Below, in pieces: positions 44,994 through 54,100 of a DNA stretch of 64,000 nucleotides. Made by a program: the position numbers and the translations under genes. The notes under the pieces are model-generated. The model had not been told where the DNA came from, ran no database searches, and saw only the letters and a list, made by a program, of their open reading frames with translations. This DNA is from Methylibium sp. NZG (GTDB taxonomy: Bacteria > Pseudomonadota > Gammaproteobacteria > Burkholderiales > Burkholderiaceae_C). Numbering within the stretch: position 1 is the stretch's first letter; each line of letters opens with the position of its first letter. Location of the stretch: the NCBI GenBank assembly GCA_001263235.1, contig LGRD01000006.1, positions 62,001 through 126,000 of the forward strand. The letters are read 5' to 3'.

Positions 44994-46293
44994 GCAAGCG
45001 ACGCCGCGCCGGCGTCACGAGCGCGCGCATCCGCTCGCTCACGCCCTGAGCCACCTTGCCGGTGATGGCGACCGAGGCCGGCGAGGCCAGCATGCGCCGG
45101 AACTCGGCGCGCACGTCGTCTACGGTGACGGCTTGCACGCGCGCGAGCGTCGCGGCCCGCGGTCGAACGCGGCCGAGCGCAAACAGGTCGCGCGCCGCGT
45201 CTTCGAGCCGCTGGTAGGGCTGCTCCTGGGCACGCAGGTACCGCACCGCGATCTGGTTGCGGGCGCGCTGCAGGTCCACCGCCGACACGTCTTCGGTGTG
45301 CAGCACCAGCAGGCGCATCGTCTCGCGGATGAATTCGTCGAGCTGCTCCGGCGCGGTCGAGGCTTCGATGACGAACTGCCCGCCGAGCTCCATCACGTCG
45401 GCCGAGCAGGCGGCGTAGTAGACGAGCGCGCGGCGCTCGCGCACCTGATCCATCAGCGGCGAGCTCATGCCCTCGCCGAACAGCGCCGCCGCCACCACGC
45501 CGGCCTGGTGCGCGCCGGCCAGCGGCGGCAGGGCAAAACCGAGCACCACGTGCGTCTGCGGCGCACCGGGCAGCTTGCGCGCCGCAACGCCGCCCAGGTA
45601 CTCGGGCGCAGTCACCACGTTCGGGGTGCCAGCCTCCATCGAGCCGAACGCGGCCTGCGCATGCACCAGCACGTCGGCCGGGGCCACATTGCCAGCCACG
45701 CCGACGATCACATTGGCGCCGGTGTACTGCTGGCGCACGTAGCCAGTCAGCTCGTCGCGCGTGAGCCGCTCGATGTTGCCGCGCGTGCCGATCACCGGCT
45801 GCGCCAGCGCGTGCGTGCCGAAGCACAGCTTGTCGAACAGCTTGAACGCGGTGGACATGCCGTCGTCTTCGTCCTCGGTGTACTCGTGCAGGATCACTTG
45901 GCGCTCGCGCTCCAGTTCGGCCTGCGGGTAGCTGCTGTGCCGCACGATGTCGCCGAGCATGCGCACGAAGGTGCCGGCGTCGCGCGCCATGCCGCGCATG
46001 TGGTACGCGGTGTGGTCCTTGTCGGTGTGGGCGTTGACCTCGGCGCCGAGCAGTTCGGCGTCGAGGTTGACCTGCTGGCAACTGCGCTCGGCCGTGCCCT
46101 TGAAGGCCATGTGCTCGCAGAAGTGGCTTGCGCCGTTCAGCCGCCGGCTCTCGTGCGCACTGCCGGTGCGCACGAACACGCTGACGCTGGCGCTGTCCAC
46201 CTGCGGCATCTGCAGCGTGAGCACGCGCACGCCATTGGGCAGCGTGGCCAGGGTGGTGTCGGCGTCGGCGGTGTGGTGGGTGTTCAGTGCCAT
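44983..46293 (-). CDS. M16-family zinc metallopeptidase
   Basis: 436 aa. Inverted zinc motif HFCEH (residues 57-61) with a distal Glu in ERERQVILHEYTE. The two-domain layout (~1-215 catalytic, ~216-430 partner with LPGAPQTHVVLGFALPP and RERRALVYYAACSAD) matches the mitochondrial processing peptidase/PqqL/YmxG group. No signal peptide is evident. Bacterial single-gene M16B proteins degrade peptides or process precursors. Start at 46293; RIO-like kinase follows in the same transcript. Confidence 0.92.
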   Translation of the reverse strand: MALNTHHTADADTTLATLPNGVRVLTLQMPQVDSASVSVFVRTGSAHESRRLNGASHFCEHMAFKGTAERSCQQVNLDAELLGAEVNAHTDKDHTAYHMRGMARDAGTFVRMLGDIVRHSSYPQAELERERQVILHEYTEDEDDGMSTAFKLFDKLCFGTHALAQPVIGTRGNIERLTRDELTGYVRQQYTGANVIVGVAGNVAPADVLVHAQAAFGSMEAGTPNVVTAPEYLGGVAARKLPGAPQTHVVLGFALPPLAGAHQAGVVAAALFGEGMSSPLMDQVRERRALVYYAACSADVMELGGQFVIEASTAPEQLDEFIRETMRLLVLHTEDVSAVDLQRARNQIAVRYLRAQEQPYQRLEDAARDLFALGRVRPRAATLARVQAVTVDDVRAEFRRMLASPASVAITGKVAQGVSERMRALVTPARRRLLAA

Positions 46294-46411
46294 GGGCGGA
46301 CTATGCCTTGTCGGCAGTGCCCCGCCGCACCCATGGTTGAACGCGCCGGCCCGCGGGCTCGCTCGCCTGCCTGCGGCGTGCAGGGCCGGCGGGCGCCCCA
46401 GCCGCGCGGCG

Positions 46412-49099
46412 TCAAGCCGTGCGCGTGCGCAATGCCTTGATGCCCTGCTCGATGCGCTCGGCCACCTCGCGCTCACGCTGCAGCGCGCGCAGCGTGTTTT
46501 GCGCCTCCTGCACCGTGAAGTCCAGCCGCGCGAGCTTTTCGCCCACGTGATCGATCACCGCGCGCTGCTCGCCCAGCATCTCCAGGTTCACGTTGATGTC
46601 GCCCAGCATGTGGGTGATGCTGTTGGCGCGCTGCTCCACCTCTTCCACCGTCTTGCGGCGCGACTCGATCAGCGCGATCTTGCCGTCGGTGTCGGCCACG
46701 CGGCCGAGCAGGTCGTCGACCTTGGCACGCAGGTCGCTCACGTCGCTGCGGTGTTCGGCCACGAATTGCAGGTCGGCCTTGCTGCGGCTGCTGATCTGGC
46801 GGATGTTCTCCACCTCGGCCTTCACCGCCTGCACCAGCGCCTCGCGGTCGGCCAGCGAGCGGATCTTCTGGTCCACCGCCTCGGTGCCACGGTCCAGGTC
46901 GGCCAGGCGCCCCTCGAAGGCGGCGATGTTCTTCTCGGTGCTCAGCAGTTGCGTGCGGCGCTGCTCCAGCTGCTTGACGACCGTCTCGGCGCGCCGGATC
47001 TGCTCTTCGGCCGCATCGGTCTGCGCCACGGCGTCGCGCTGGCGTGCCTGCACCTGCGCCAGTTCGGCCAGCACCTCTTCCTTCAGCGCGGCGGCGCGGC
47101 CCAGGTCGTCGCTCGCGGCCTGCACCTGCTTCAGGCGCTCGGCGGTCTCTGCCGACAAGGCTTGCCCCTGCTCCACCAGCTCGGCAAAGCGAGTCTGTTG
47201 CGCTTGCACCAGAGCCTCGTCCTGTTTGACAGCCTGCACGAGCGCTTGCGACTTTTCCAGCGTCTGCATCAGCGCCGTGACCTGCGAAGCGACGGGCATC
47301 AGACGGGTCTGCGATGCGGCCACGCCGTCGAGCTTCTGCTGTGCGTCGCCCACCTGCGTGGCGAGCGAGTCGCACAGGCCCTTCAGGCTCTCGACTTCGG
47401 CGCGGCGCTGCAACTGCTCGCCGAGCTTGCGTTCGACGTCGGACGTGACCACGTGCAGCCCGTTGACACGCTCTTCGAGCCGCTCGACGAACTGCTGACG
47501 TGCGCCTACGCGCGTGAGTTGCCCGTCCAGCTCAGCAGCCACTTGGGCCAGCCGCTCGGCCGACTTGCCGCCTTCGTCCACCAGCGCGAGCTTGCCGAGC
47601 ACGGTGTCGAGCCGCGCCTCGATGTCGGGCGTTCGGCCCAGCATCGTGGCAGTGCGTTCGCCCAGCGCTTCGAGCGCGGCGCGGTCCACGGCGAGCTTGT
47701 CGCGCAACTGCATCGCCTCCGCGTGCGCCTTGTGAAACTCGGCCAGCTCACGGCGCACCGCGTCGACCTCCTGCTGCGATTTCATCAGCCCGTCGTGCTG
47801 CACCGCGGTGCGCTTGGCCAGTGCATCCACTTGCGCCAATTGTTCGGTGAGCGCGTCGAGGTCGCTCTGCTTGCGCGCCAGGTCGCCGGCCTCGGCCATC
47901 AGAACAGCAAACGACTTGCCGAGCGTGTCGGTGCGCTGCTGCATCGCGGTCAGCGTCTCGTCGCGGGCGAGAACGCTCTGCACGCGCGCTTCCGAGTCGC
48001 TCACCGCCAGCGCGAGCGACTTGAGCCGCTGGTCGAACGCATCGACCTCGCCTTTCTCGACCGACAGCCGCTCGACCGTCGCCTTCAGGTACTCGGACAG
48101 CGACAGCCCCTGCGTTTCGAGCCGCGCCGACTCGCGCATGAACTCGTCGCGCGCGGCGGTGGCCGCCGACAACTGCTGCTGCGTCGACTGCGCCAGCTCG
48201 TCCAGCCGCGCCAGCGCTTCTTCGGTGCGCTGCATCTGCTCGTTGCCGGCGGCAAGCTTGGCGATCTGCGCGTCCATCGTCCACACCATCTCGTTGAGCC
48301 GCGTGGCCTCGACGACGGCGTGCTCGACCGTGTGCTTCTGCGTTTCGAGCGCGCGGGCCTTGTGCGACACGTGCTCGGCCAATGCGTTGAGCGCCGCAAG
48401 TCGCTTCTCGGTGCCCTGGCTGAGCGTCTGCAATTGCGCCAGCGCGTCGAGCTTGCCTTGCACATCGCTCACCGCTTGCGTGGCCGACGCGGCGTCGGCG
48501 CGTGCGCCTTGGGCGCTGCTCTGGATGCTCTGCATCTGCTGGCGCAACTCGGCCTCCGCGCCTCGCAGCGAGTCGAACTCGCTCTTCAGCACGCTCACGT
48601 CGTTAATCGCGCGCCCCATCTCGGCGCCCGACTGGCTCAGTTCCGAGCGCAAGTCGTCGAGTTGTGCGCCTTCCTGGCGCAACGCCGCGAGCGTGGCCTG
48701 CGCGGCGTGCGCTTGCGCGTGCATCGCGTCCAGCGCCTGGCGGTGCTGCTGCAGCTCGCCGTCGGGCGCTGTCAGCGCCTGGGCCACGCGCTGCGCCTCG
48801 GCCACCTGGCCGAGCATATCGTCCATGCGCTTTTCGATCTGGTCGAGAGCCTTCGCGCGCTTCTCTTGGTTGGCCGCGGTGGCGGCGAGCTGGTCCATCT
48901 TGCGCTCCATCGCGTCGGCCTTTTCGGCGAGCGCGTCGAGCGCCTGGCTGGTGCGCGCGAGCTTGGTCGATGCGCCACCCAGCTGCGCCATCAACGCGCC
49001 GAGCGCAGCGCGTTCGTCGCGCGCCTGGATCACCAGCGTGCGCAGGTCGTCTTGCACCTGCCGGCGGTCGCCGCCGTTCTTGAAGATCGTGTCCAACAT
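46412..49099 (-). CDS. Large coiled-coil protein (895 aa), unknown
   Basis: Start at 49099 with a strong GGAGGAGG. After a short N terminus (MLDTIFKNGGDRRQVQDDLR) nearly the whole protein is heptad-like, rich in Ala, Gln, Glu, Leu and Arg, without signal peptide, membrane helix or nucleotide-binding motif. The C-terminal ~120 residues (from LQFVAEHRSDVSDLRAKVDD to QREREVAERIEQGIKALR) are highly similar to the C terminus of the divergent protein at 49452-50750, and the block VESLKGLCDSLATQVGDAQ also has a counterpart there. Likely a cytoplasmic filament or scaffold. An SMC-like or DNA-repair role has no support in motifs. Confidence 0.8.
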   Translation of the reverse strand: MLDTIFKNGGDRRQVQDDLRTLVIQARDERAALGALMAQLGGASTKLARTSQALDALAEKADAMERKMDQLAATAANQEKRAKALDQIEKRMDDMLGQVAEAQRVAQALTAPDGELQQHRQALDAMHAQAHAAQATLAALRQEGAQLDDLRSELSQSGAEMGRAINDVSVLKSEFDSLRGAEAELRQQMQSIQSSAQGARADAASATQAVSDVQGKLDALAQLQTLSQGTEKRLAALNALAEHVSHKARALETQKHTVEHAVVEATRLNEMVWTMDAQIAKLAAGNEQMQRTEEALARLDELAQSTQQQLSAATAARDEFMRESARLETQGLSLSEYLKATVERLSVEKGEVDAFDQRLKSLALAVSDSEARVQSVLARDETLTAMQQRTDTLGKSFAVLMAEAGDLARKQSDLDALTEQLAQVDALAKRTAVQHDGLMKSQQEVDAVRRELAEFHKAHAEAMQLRDKLAVDRAALEALGERTATMLGRTPDIEARLDTVLGKLALVDEGGKSAERLAQVAAELDGQLTRVGARQQFVERLEERVNGLHVVTSDVERKLGEQLQRRAEVESLKGLCDSLATQVGDAQQKLDGVAASQTRLMPVASQVTALMQTLEKSQALVQAVKQDEALVQAQQTRFAELVEQGQALSAETAERLKQVQAASDDLGRAAALKEEVLAELAQVQARQRDAVAQTDAAEEQIRRAETVVKQLEQRRTQLLSTEKNIAAFEGRLADLDRGTEAVDQKIRSLADREALVQAVKAEVENIRQISSRSKADLQFVAEHRSDVSDLRAKVDDLLGRVADTDGKIALIESRRKTVEEVEQRANSITHMLGDINVNLEMLGEQRAVIDHVGEKLARLDFTVQEAQNTLRALQREREVAERIEQGIKALRTRTA

Positions 49100-49451
49100 G
49101 TTTGAGCCTCCTCCAAAAGGCCAATCCGATAGGGCAGAACCGAGCTGAAATCTGCGTTGCAGCCGTGCGCGCTGACACCTGGTTACGTGCGGCCGGCCAG
49201 CCCTTGCGCGGGTCGTTGCGGCCGCGGGCTTTGATGCTTCGTTATACCGTGGCATTGTTCATTCGTTCACGTGCAAGAGCCGCGTGTCGGCCGGGATATG
49301 GACCCGGACGTGAACTAGTTGTGAACGCGCGCGTGCCTGCGTTTTCGAGCGTCGCGCGAAGCGGGCGGGAGATAATCTCGCCCTCTGCGACACGGTGTGT
49401 CGACCCCCCTAGTTTGTTGCCCGAGTCGCCCCGCTCGTCACGCGCCACGCC
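49100..49451. promoter_or_regulatory. 352-nt divergent control region of the coiled-coil pair
   Basis: No gene here. Reverse strand: TATAAC (49241-49246) is a good -10 for the 895-aa gene, giving a ~130-nt leader. Forward strand: GATAAT (49371-49376) lies inside the palindrome GAGAT-A-ATCTC (49369-49379), extended by GGGCG/CGCCC-like flanks; it could be an operator-promoter for the 432-aa gene. The region is a little less GC-rich than the genes beside it. A shared regulator for both paralogues is plausible. Confidence 0.45.
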
Positions 49452-50750
49452 ATGGAAGCGCCGTTTCAAATCGTCGGTTGTGTTGTGTCGTCGAGCCCTG
49501 CCGCCGAGCAGGTGGACGACTACGTTGCGCTGGTGCGGCGCGAACGCGGCGTGGTCATCGCCAAGGACGCGCAAGGCGCCCGATTCGTTCGCTTCAACGC
49601 GGCCGATGCCCGCTTGGTGCTGCTGGCGTGCGAGGCGGTAGCGGCGCGGCCGCCTTCGACCCTGCGCTTTGCGTTCGTGGTCGGCACACAGGAGCCGCAA
49701 GGCACGGCGCAAGCATCTCAGGCTCACGATGCCACGGCGGCGGCCGGGCCGGCAGGCAGCCCCAGCGGCGCGGGTGGCGCGGGTGGCGCGGGCGGAGCAA
49801 ACATCACCCAGCACAGCATCGCGCTTGCAGCGTCGCTTGCCGTGGCCGCGCGCGACGGCGAGGTGCTCGTGTCGCCGCCGTTGGCAGTGCTGTTGATCGA
49901 AGCCGGCGTGATGCTGCACTCGCGGCAGGTTCACCTGCTGGACGGGCGCGTCGTTTCGGTTTGCGCACTCGATGTGGCGACGCAAAGGCGGCCCGCCACC
50001 GGAATGAGCCGAGCCGATGGATTGGACGCCGCCTACCGCAGCCTGCTGGCGCAGGCCGGCGAGGTGGCGCGCAAGCAGGCCGATCTGGATGCGCGCCTGG
50101 ACGCCGCACTCGGCAAGGTGGAGGTGCTGGCGCAGTCCGACCGGCTGGCCGCGCACCTCGGTGAACTCGAGGCCGAGCTCGACGCGCAGTTGCACCGCGT
50201 AGAGGATCGGCTGACCTTCATCGACCAGCTAGAAGCGCGCGTGGACGCGTTGCAGCGTGCCGCCTCGGCCGCCGAAGGTCAGCTCGCGGCGCTGTTGAGC
50301 CAGCGCTCCGACGTCGAGACCTTGCAGAGCCTGTGCGACACCTTGGTCGGGCAGCTGGCCGACGCGCGCCGCGACCTGCAGTTCGTCGCCGAGCACCGCA
50401 GCGACGTGAGCGCCTTGCGTGCCAGTACCGACACGCTGCTCGGCCACATCGACGACACGGCCGCCAAGATCGCGTTGGTCGAAGCGCGGCGCGAGGCAGT
50501 CGAGGAAGTGCGCCAACGCGCCGAAGGCGTCACCCACCTGCTGGGCGACATGGCGTTGAGCCTGGAGCGGCTGGACGAGCGGCGCGCGGTGATCGACCAC
50601 GTCGGCGACCAGCTCGCACGGCTGGACTTCACCGTGCAGGAAGCCCAGAACACGCTGCGCGCGCTGCAGCGCGAGCGCGAGGTGGCCGAGCGCATCGAGC
50701 AGGGCCTCAAGGCGTTGCGCAATCGGCCGGGAGTGAGCAAGCTGGCCTGA
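49452..50750 (+). CDS. Cyclase-like N-domain fused to a coiled coil (432 aa)
   Basis: Residues 1-178 look like a degenerate class III nucleotide cyclase fold: RRERGVVIAKDAQGARFVRF and DARLVLLACEAVAAR in the first half, then IALAASLAVAARDGEVLVSP and LLIEAGVMLHSRQVHLLDGR, which follow the usual A-x-RL...A-GEVLVS...L-G pattern. The metal-binding Asp pair of active cyclases is not seen, so it is probably a sensor or binding domain. A Gly/Ala-rich linker (104-117) interrupts it. Residues 190-432 are coiled coil, and from ~308 to the end closely match the C terminus of the 895-aa protein. Ends 44 nt inside the convergent hydrolase gene. Confidence 0.72.
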   Translation: MEAPFQIVGCVVSSSPAAEQVDDYVALVRRERGVVIAKDAQGARFVRFNAADARLVLLACEAVAARPPSTLRFAFVVGTQEPQGTAQASQAHDATAAAGPAGSPSGAGGAGGAGGANITQHSIALAASLAVAARDGEVLVSPPLAVLLIEAGVMLHSRQVHLLDGRVVSVCALDVATQRRPATGMSRADGLDAAYRSLLAQAGEVARKQADLDARLDAALGKVEVLAQSDRLAAHLGELEAELDAQLHRVEDRLTFIDQLEARVDALQRAASAAEGQLAALLSQRSDVETLQSLCDTLVGQLADARRDLQFVAEHRSDVSALRASTDTLLGHIDDTAAKIALVEARREAVEEVRQRAEGVTHLLGDMALSLERLDERRAVIDHVGDQLARLDFTVQEAQNTLRALQREREVAERIEQGLKALRNRPGVSKLA

Positions 50751-51651
50751 CGCCGAACAGCTCGTGCAAGGCCTGCCGGTACTGCGCCTGGCCGACCTGG
50801 CCCGTGTTCTCATGCACCGCGCCTTCGACCAGCACGAAGCGCTTTGGCGGCAGCGCGCGCTCGTACAGCGCGCGGCCGAGTTGCGGCGCGATCATGCTGT
50901 CGTCGGCCGCGTGGACCACCAGCACCGGCGAGCCCACGCCTGCGATGCGCGAGCCTGCGTCGAAGTGCTGCGTCATCAGCCATTCGACCGGCAGCCAGCC
51001 CCAACGCGTGCTGCGCAGCACGTCGATTGCTGACGTGAAACCGCCCTCGACGATCAGCCCGGCCTCGTCGCCGACGTCGTGCGCCAGTCTCACCGCGATC
51101 GCACCGCCGAGCGAGTGGCCGAACACGAAACGGCGCGCCTGCGGCTGCGTAAGGGCCAGCCAGTCCCAAGCGGCGCGCGCGTCTTCGGCGGCGAGCGTCT
51201 CCGACGGCAGCACGTCGGTGCTGCGGCCGAAGCCGCGGTAGTCGATGCCCAGCACCGAGAAGCCCAGCGCATGGAGTTGGCGCATGCGCGGTGCGCTGGC
51301 GCGCACGTCCCAGCGCACGCCATGCAGGAACAACAGCACCGGTGCGTCAGCGTCGGCCTGCGGCAACCACAAGCCATGCAGCCGCACCGCCTCACCTTCA
51401 TGGCCGGGGTGGGCCGAGGTGTGTTCGACCCACACGTCGGCCATGCCCTGGGCAGCCGCTACCGCGGGGCCCCAGGTGCTCTTCGTGGGCATGAAGATCC
51501 AGCGCCGCTGCTCGTGGTCGACGATGGCGCAGCCGGCCAGCGCGGAACACAGCGCGCACGCGGCGCACAAGGCGAACACGCCGCGCGAGGCAAGCAATGC
51601 GTGCACGCCGCACGAAGCGGCGGCCGAGAGCGCCCGCGCGAGCGCGCTCAC
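50707..51651 (-). CDS. Alpha/beta-hydrolase lipoprotein
   Basis: 314 aa from a GTG at 51651 overlapping the stop of the enoyl-CoA hydratase gene (GTGA). A long signal peptide ends in lipobox LAGC. Oxyanion segment LLFLHGVRWDV, nucleophile FGHSLGGAIA, acid in VVHAADDSMI and His in EGAVHENTG give the Ser-Asp-His triad. Resembles the FrsA/BEM46-like serine hydrolases. Substrate unknown. The 3' end overlaps the convergent 432-aa gene by 44 nt. Confidence 0.85.
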   Translation of the reverse strand: MSALARALSAAASCGVHALLASRGVFALCAACALCSALAGCAIVDHEQRRWIFMPTKSTWGPAVAAAQGMADVWVEHTSAHPGHEGEAVRLHGLWLPQADADAPVLLFLHGVRWDVRASAPRMRQLHALGFSVLGIDYRGFGRSTDVLPSETLAAEDARAAWDWLALTQPQARRFVFGHSLGGAIAVRLAHDVGDEAGLIVEGGFTSAIDVLRSTRWGWLPVEWLMTQHFDAGSRIAGVGSPVLVVHAADDSMIAPQLGRALYERALPPKRFVLVEGAVHENTGQVGQAQYRQALHELFGVRPACSLPADCATP

Positions 51652-52532
51652 CCGAACCCAGGCTCGTCCCACCACGGATAGAACGCCGGCATGTCGGCAG
51701 ACACCGTGTCGCCGTAGACCGCCGGCCGCTTCTCCAGGAAGGCGCTCACGCCCTCGCGCACGTCGGCCGATTGGCCGCGCGACTGGATCGCGCGGCTGTC
51801 CACGCGGTGCGCCTTCATCGGGTGGTCCTGCCCCGACATGCGCCACAGCATCTGGCGCGTCAGCGCCACCGACACCGGGGCAGTGTGGTCGGCGATCTCG
51901 CGCGCCAGCGCACGCGCGGCGGGCAGCAAGTCCTGCGGCGCATGCAGGCTGCGCACCAGGCCGCGCTCAAGCGCCTCCTGCGCACCGAACACGCGGCCGG
52001 TGAAGCACCACTCCAGCGCGGTCTGCATGCCCACCAGCCGGCCCAGGAACCAGCTCGACGCCGCCTCGGGCGTGATGCCGCGGCGCGCGAACACGAAGCC
52101 GAAGCGCGCGTCGGTGGACGCCATGCGGATGTCCATCGGCAACTGCATCGTCATGCCGATGCCCACCGCCGGGCCGTTGATCGCACCGATCACCGGTTTC
52201 AAGCTGTTGAAGATGCGCAGCGTGACGATGCCGCCGCCGTCGCGGTACACGTCGCCCACCTTGAGCCGGTCGCGCGAGGCCTGGCCCTGGCTCGCGTAGT
52301 CGAAGGTCGAGCCGCCGCCCGACAGATCGGCCCCAGCGCAAAAGGCGCGCCCGGCGCCGGTTGCGATGACCACGCGCACCGCGTCGTCGGCGTCGGTGTG
52401 CTCGAAGGCGGCCACCAGGTCGTCGCGCATTTGCGGCGTGAAGGCGTTGAGCTTGTCCGGGCGGTTCAGCGTCACGGTGGCGACGCCGTCTTGCACGTCG
52501 TAGAGCAGGGTGTCGAAGGTGGGCTGGCCCAT
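51648..52532 (-). CDS. Enoyl-CoA hydratase/isomerase family protein
   Basis: 294 aa crotonase-fold protein. VATVTLNRPDKLNAFTPQM at the N terminus, oxyanion residues in GRAFCAGADLS and NGPAVGIGMTMQLPMDIRMAS. The catalytic Glu positions of hydratase 1 are not clear, so hydratase, isomerase or another crotonase activity is possible. The start at 52532 (MGQPTFDTLL) fits homologues. Co-transcribed with the hydrolase lipoprotein; divergent from GST. Confidence 0.9.
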   Translation of the reverse strand: MGQPTFDTLLYDVQDGVATVTLNRPDKLNAFTPQMRDDLVAAFEHTDADDAVRVVIATGAGRAFCAGADLSGGGSTFDYASQGQASRDRLKVGDVYRDGGGIVTLRIFNSLKPVIGAINGPAVGIGMTMQLPMDIRMASTDARFGFVFARRGITPEAASSWFLGRLVGMQTALEWCFTGRVFGAQEALERGLVRSLHAPQDLLPAARALAREIADHTAPVSVALTRQMLWRMSGQDHPMKAHRVDSRAIQSRGQSADVREGVSAFLEKRPAVYGDTVSADMPAFYPWWDEPGFG

Positions 52533-52653
52533 CGGAGGTCCTTGTCTGGCGAGCACGGGGCGTCAGGGGTTCGAGTATCGCAAGCCGGCTCGAAACAATG
52601 AACCGCGCCACAATGTGCGCACCTCCTCCACCCCCACCCTCAAGGCCCATGCC

Positions 52654-53334
52654 ATGCTGAAGTTCTACTACTCCCTCGCCCCCAACCCGATGAAGGTCGC
52701 GCTGCTTCTTGAAGAAGCCGGCTTGCCGTTCGAGGCCGTGCCGGTGGACACGCGCAAGGGCGAGCAGCACGGAGCTGCGTTCAAAACTTTGAACCCGAAT
52801 GCCAAGGTGCCGGTGATCGTGGACGGTGCGACGACGGTGTTCGACAGCAACGCGATCCTTCTGTACCTGGCCGAGAAAACCGGCCAGTTCCTGCCCGAGC
52901 CGAAAGACCGCGGCGCGATGCTGTCGTGGCTGATGTTCGTCGCCTCGGGCATCGGGCCCTTCAGCGGGCAGAGCGTGCACTTCAAGCACTACGCGCCCGA
53001 GCCCGTGCCGTATGCCGTGAACCGCTACGACTTCGAGGCCTGGCGGCACTGGAGCCTGCTCAACGAGCACCTCGCCGGCAAGACGTGGATGATGGGCGAG
53101 CGCTACACGCTGCTCGACATGTCGGTGTGGGGCTGGGCGCGTGCGGTGCCCTTCGTGCTGGGTGCCGACGCGTGGGAGAAGCTGCCCGAAGTGAAGCGGC
53201 TCTTCGACGCCATCAACCAGCGCCCCGCCGCGCAACGCGCGGCCACGCTGAAGGACCGCTACACCTTCAAGGCCGAGATGGACGACGAGGCGCGGCGCGC
53301 GATGTTCCCGCAGAACGAGCGCTTGAAGGCCTGA
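52654..53334 (+). CDS. Glutathione S-transferase
   Basis: 226 aa. N-terminal thioredoxin fold (MLKFYYSLAPNPMKVALLLE, NPNAKVPVIVDG with the cis-Pro, FDSNAILLYLAEK for glutathione) and C-terminal helical domain (YTLLDMSVWGWARAVPFVLG). Similar to YghU/YfcG-type or beta-class GSTs. Substrate unknown. Starts a forward-strand run with the RraA-like gene 31 nt downstream. Confidence 0.92.
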   Translation: MLKFYYSLAPNPMKVALLLEEAGLPFEAVPVDTRKGEQHGAAFKTLNPNAKVPVIVDGATTVFDSNAILLYLAEKTGQFLPEPKDRGAMLSWLMFVASGIGPFSGQSVHFKHYAPEPVPYAVNRYDFEAWRHWSLLNEHLAGKTWMMGERYTLLDMSVWGWARAVPFVLGADAWEKLPEVKRLFDAINQRPAAQRAATLKDRYTFKAEMDDEARRAMFPQNERLKA

Positions 53335-53365
53335 CAACCTGCGACGACCGCACTGGAGCCTCTCC

Positions 53366-54025
53366 ATGTCACTGAACCCCAGCACCCTGCAAGCCCTGAA
53401 TGCCGCCGTGCTGTCCGACACGCTCGACAGCCTGGGCCTGATGCAGCAGGCGATGAAGCCATTCATGCGCCCGCTGGACGACACCTTGCAGCTCATCGGC
53501 CGCGCACGCACCGGCCTGTACATGCCGGTGTATGCGGCCCCGGCGCCGGGCGAGAACCCGTATGAAGTGGAGATCGAACTCGTCGACGACCTCGCGCCCG
53601 GCGACGTGGTGGTGCTCGCCTGCGACGGCCCGACAGAGCGCATCGCCCCCTGGGGCGAGTTGCTGACCACCGCCAGCGCGGCGCGCGGTGCATCGGGCTG
53701 TGTGACCGATGGATTGGTGCGCGACGTGAAGCAGATCCGCGAGATGCGCTGGCCGGTGTTCTGCGGCGGCATCGGCCCGCTGGACACCAAGGGCCGCGCA
53801 CGCATGGTCGAACGCGACGTGCCGGTGATGTGCGCCGGCGTCACCGTGCGCAGCGGCGACCTGGTGTTCGGCGATGTCGACGGCGTGGTGGTGATCCCGC
53901 GCGAGGTGGAAGACGAGGTCGTGCGCCGCGCGCTCGAGAAGGTGTCGGGCGAGAACCAGTCGCGCGAGGCGTTGCAGCGGGGCGAAAAACTGGCTGACGT
54001 CTTCAAGCGGCTCGGGATTCTGTAG
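53366..54025 (+). CDS. RraA-like / HMG aldolase-family protein
   Basis: 219 aa. The metal and substrate loop GASGCVTDGLVRDVKQIREM and the DG...RD motif, plus GDLVFGDVDGVVVIPRE, are characteristic of the RraA/HMG-CHA aldolase fold. Members either inhibit RNase E or act as pyruvate aldolases/oxaloacetate decarboxylases; the conserved Arg-Asp pair supports an enzymatic role. Probably a catabolic enzyme working with the neighbouring GST. Confidence 0.88.
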   Translation: MSLNPSTLQALNAAVLSDTLDSLGLMQQAMKPFMRPLDDTLQLIGRARTGLYMPVYAAPAPGENPYEVEIELVDDLAPGDVVVLACDGPTERIAPWGELLTTASAARGASGCVTDGLVRDVKQIREMRWPVFCGGIGPLDTKGRARMVERDVPVMCAGVTVRSGDLVFGDVDGVVVIPREVEDEVVRRALEKVSGENQSREALQRGEKLADVFKRLGIL

Positions 54026-54100
54026 CGCGGGTTCGCTGCGCATGGCGCCGCGCTCGGCCGCTGTGGCGGCACGCAACACGGGCGCGATGACAATCGACCG

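Noticed and set aside
45947-49105. 1052-codon forward frame over the coiled-coil gene
   Set aside because: Shadow of the 895-aa gene; no ribosome-binding site and no independent motif.
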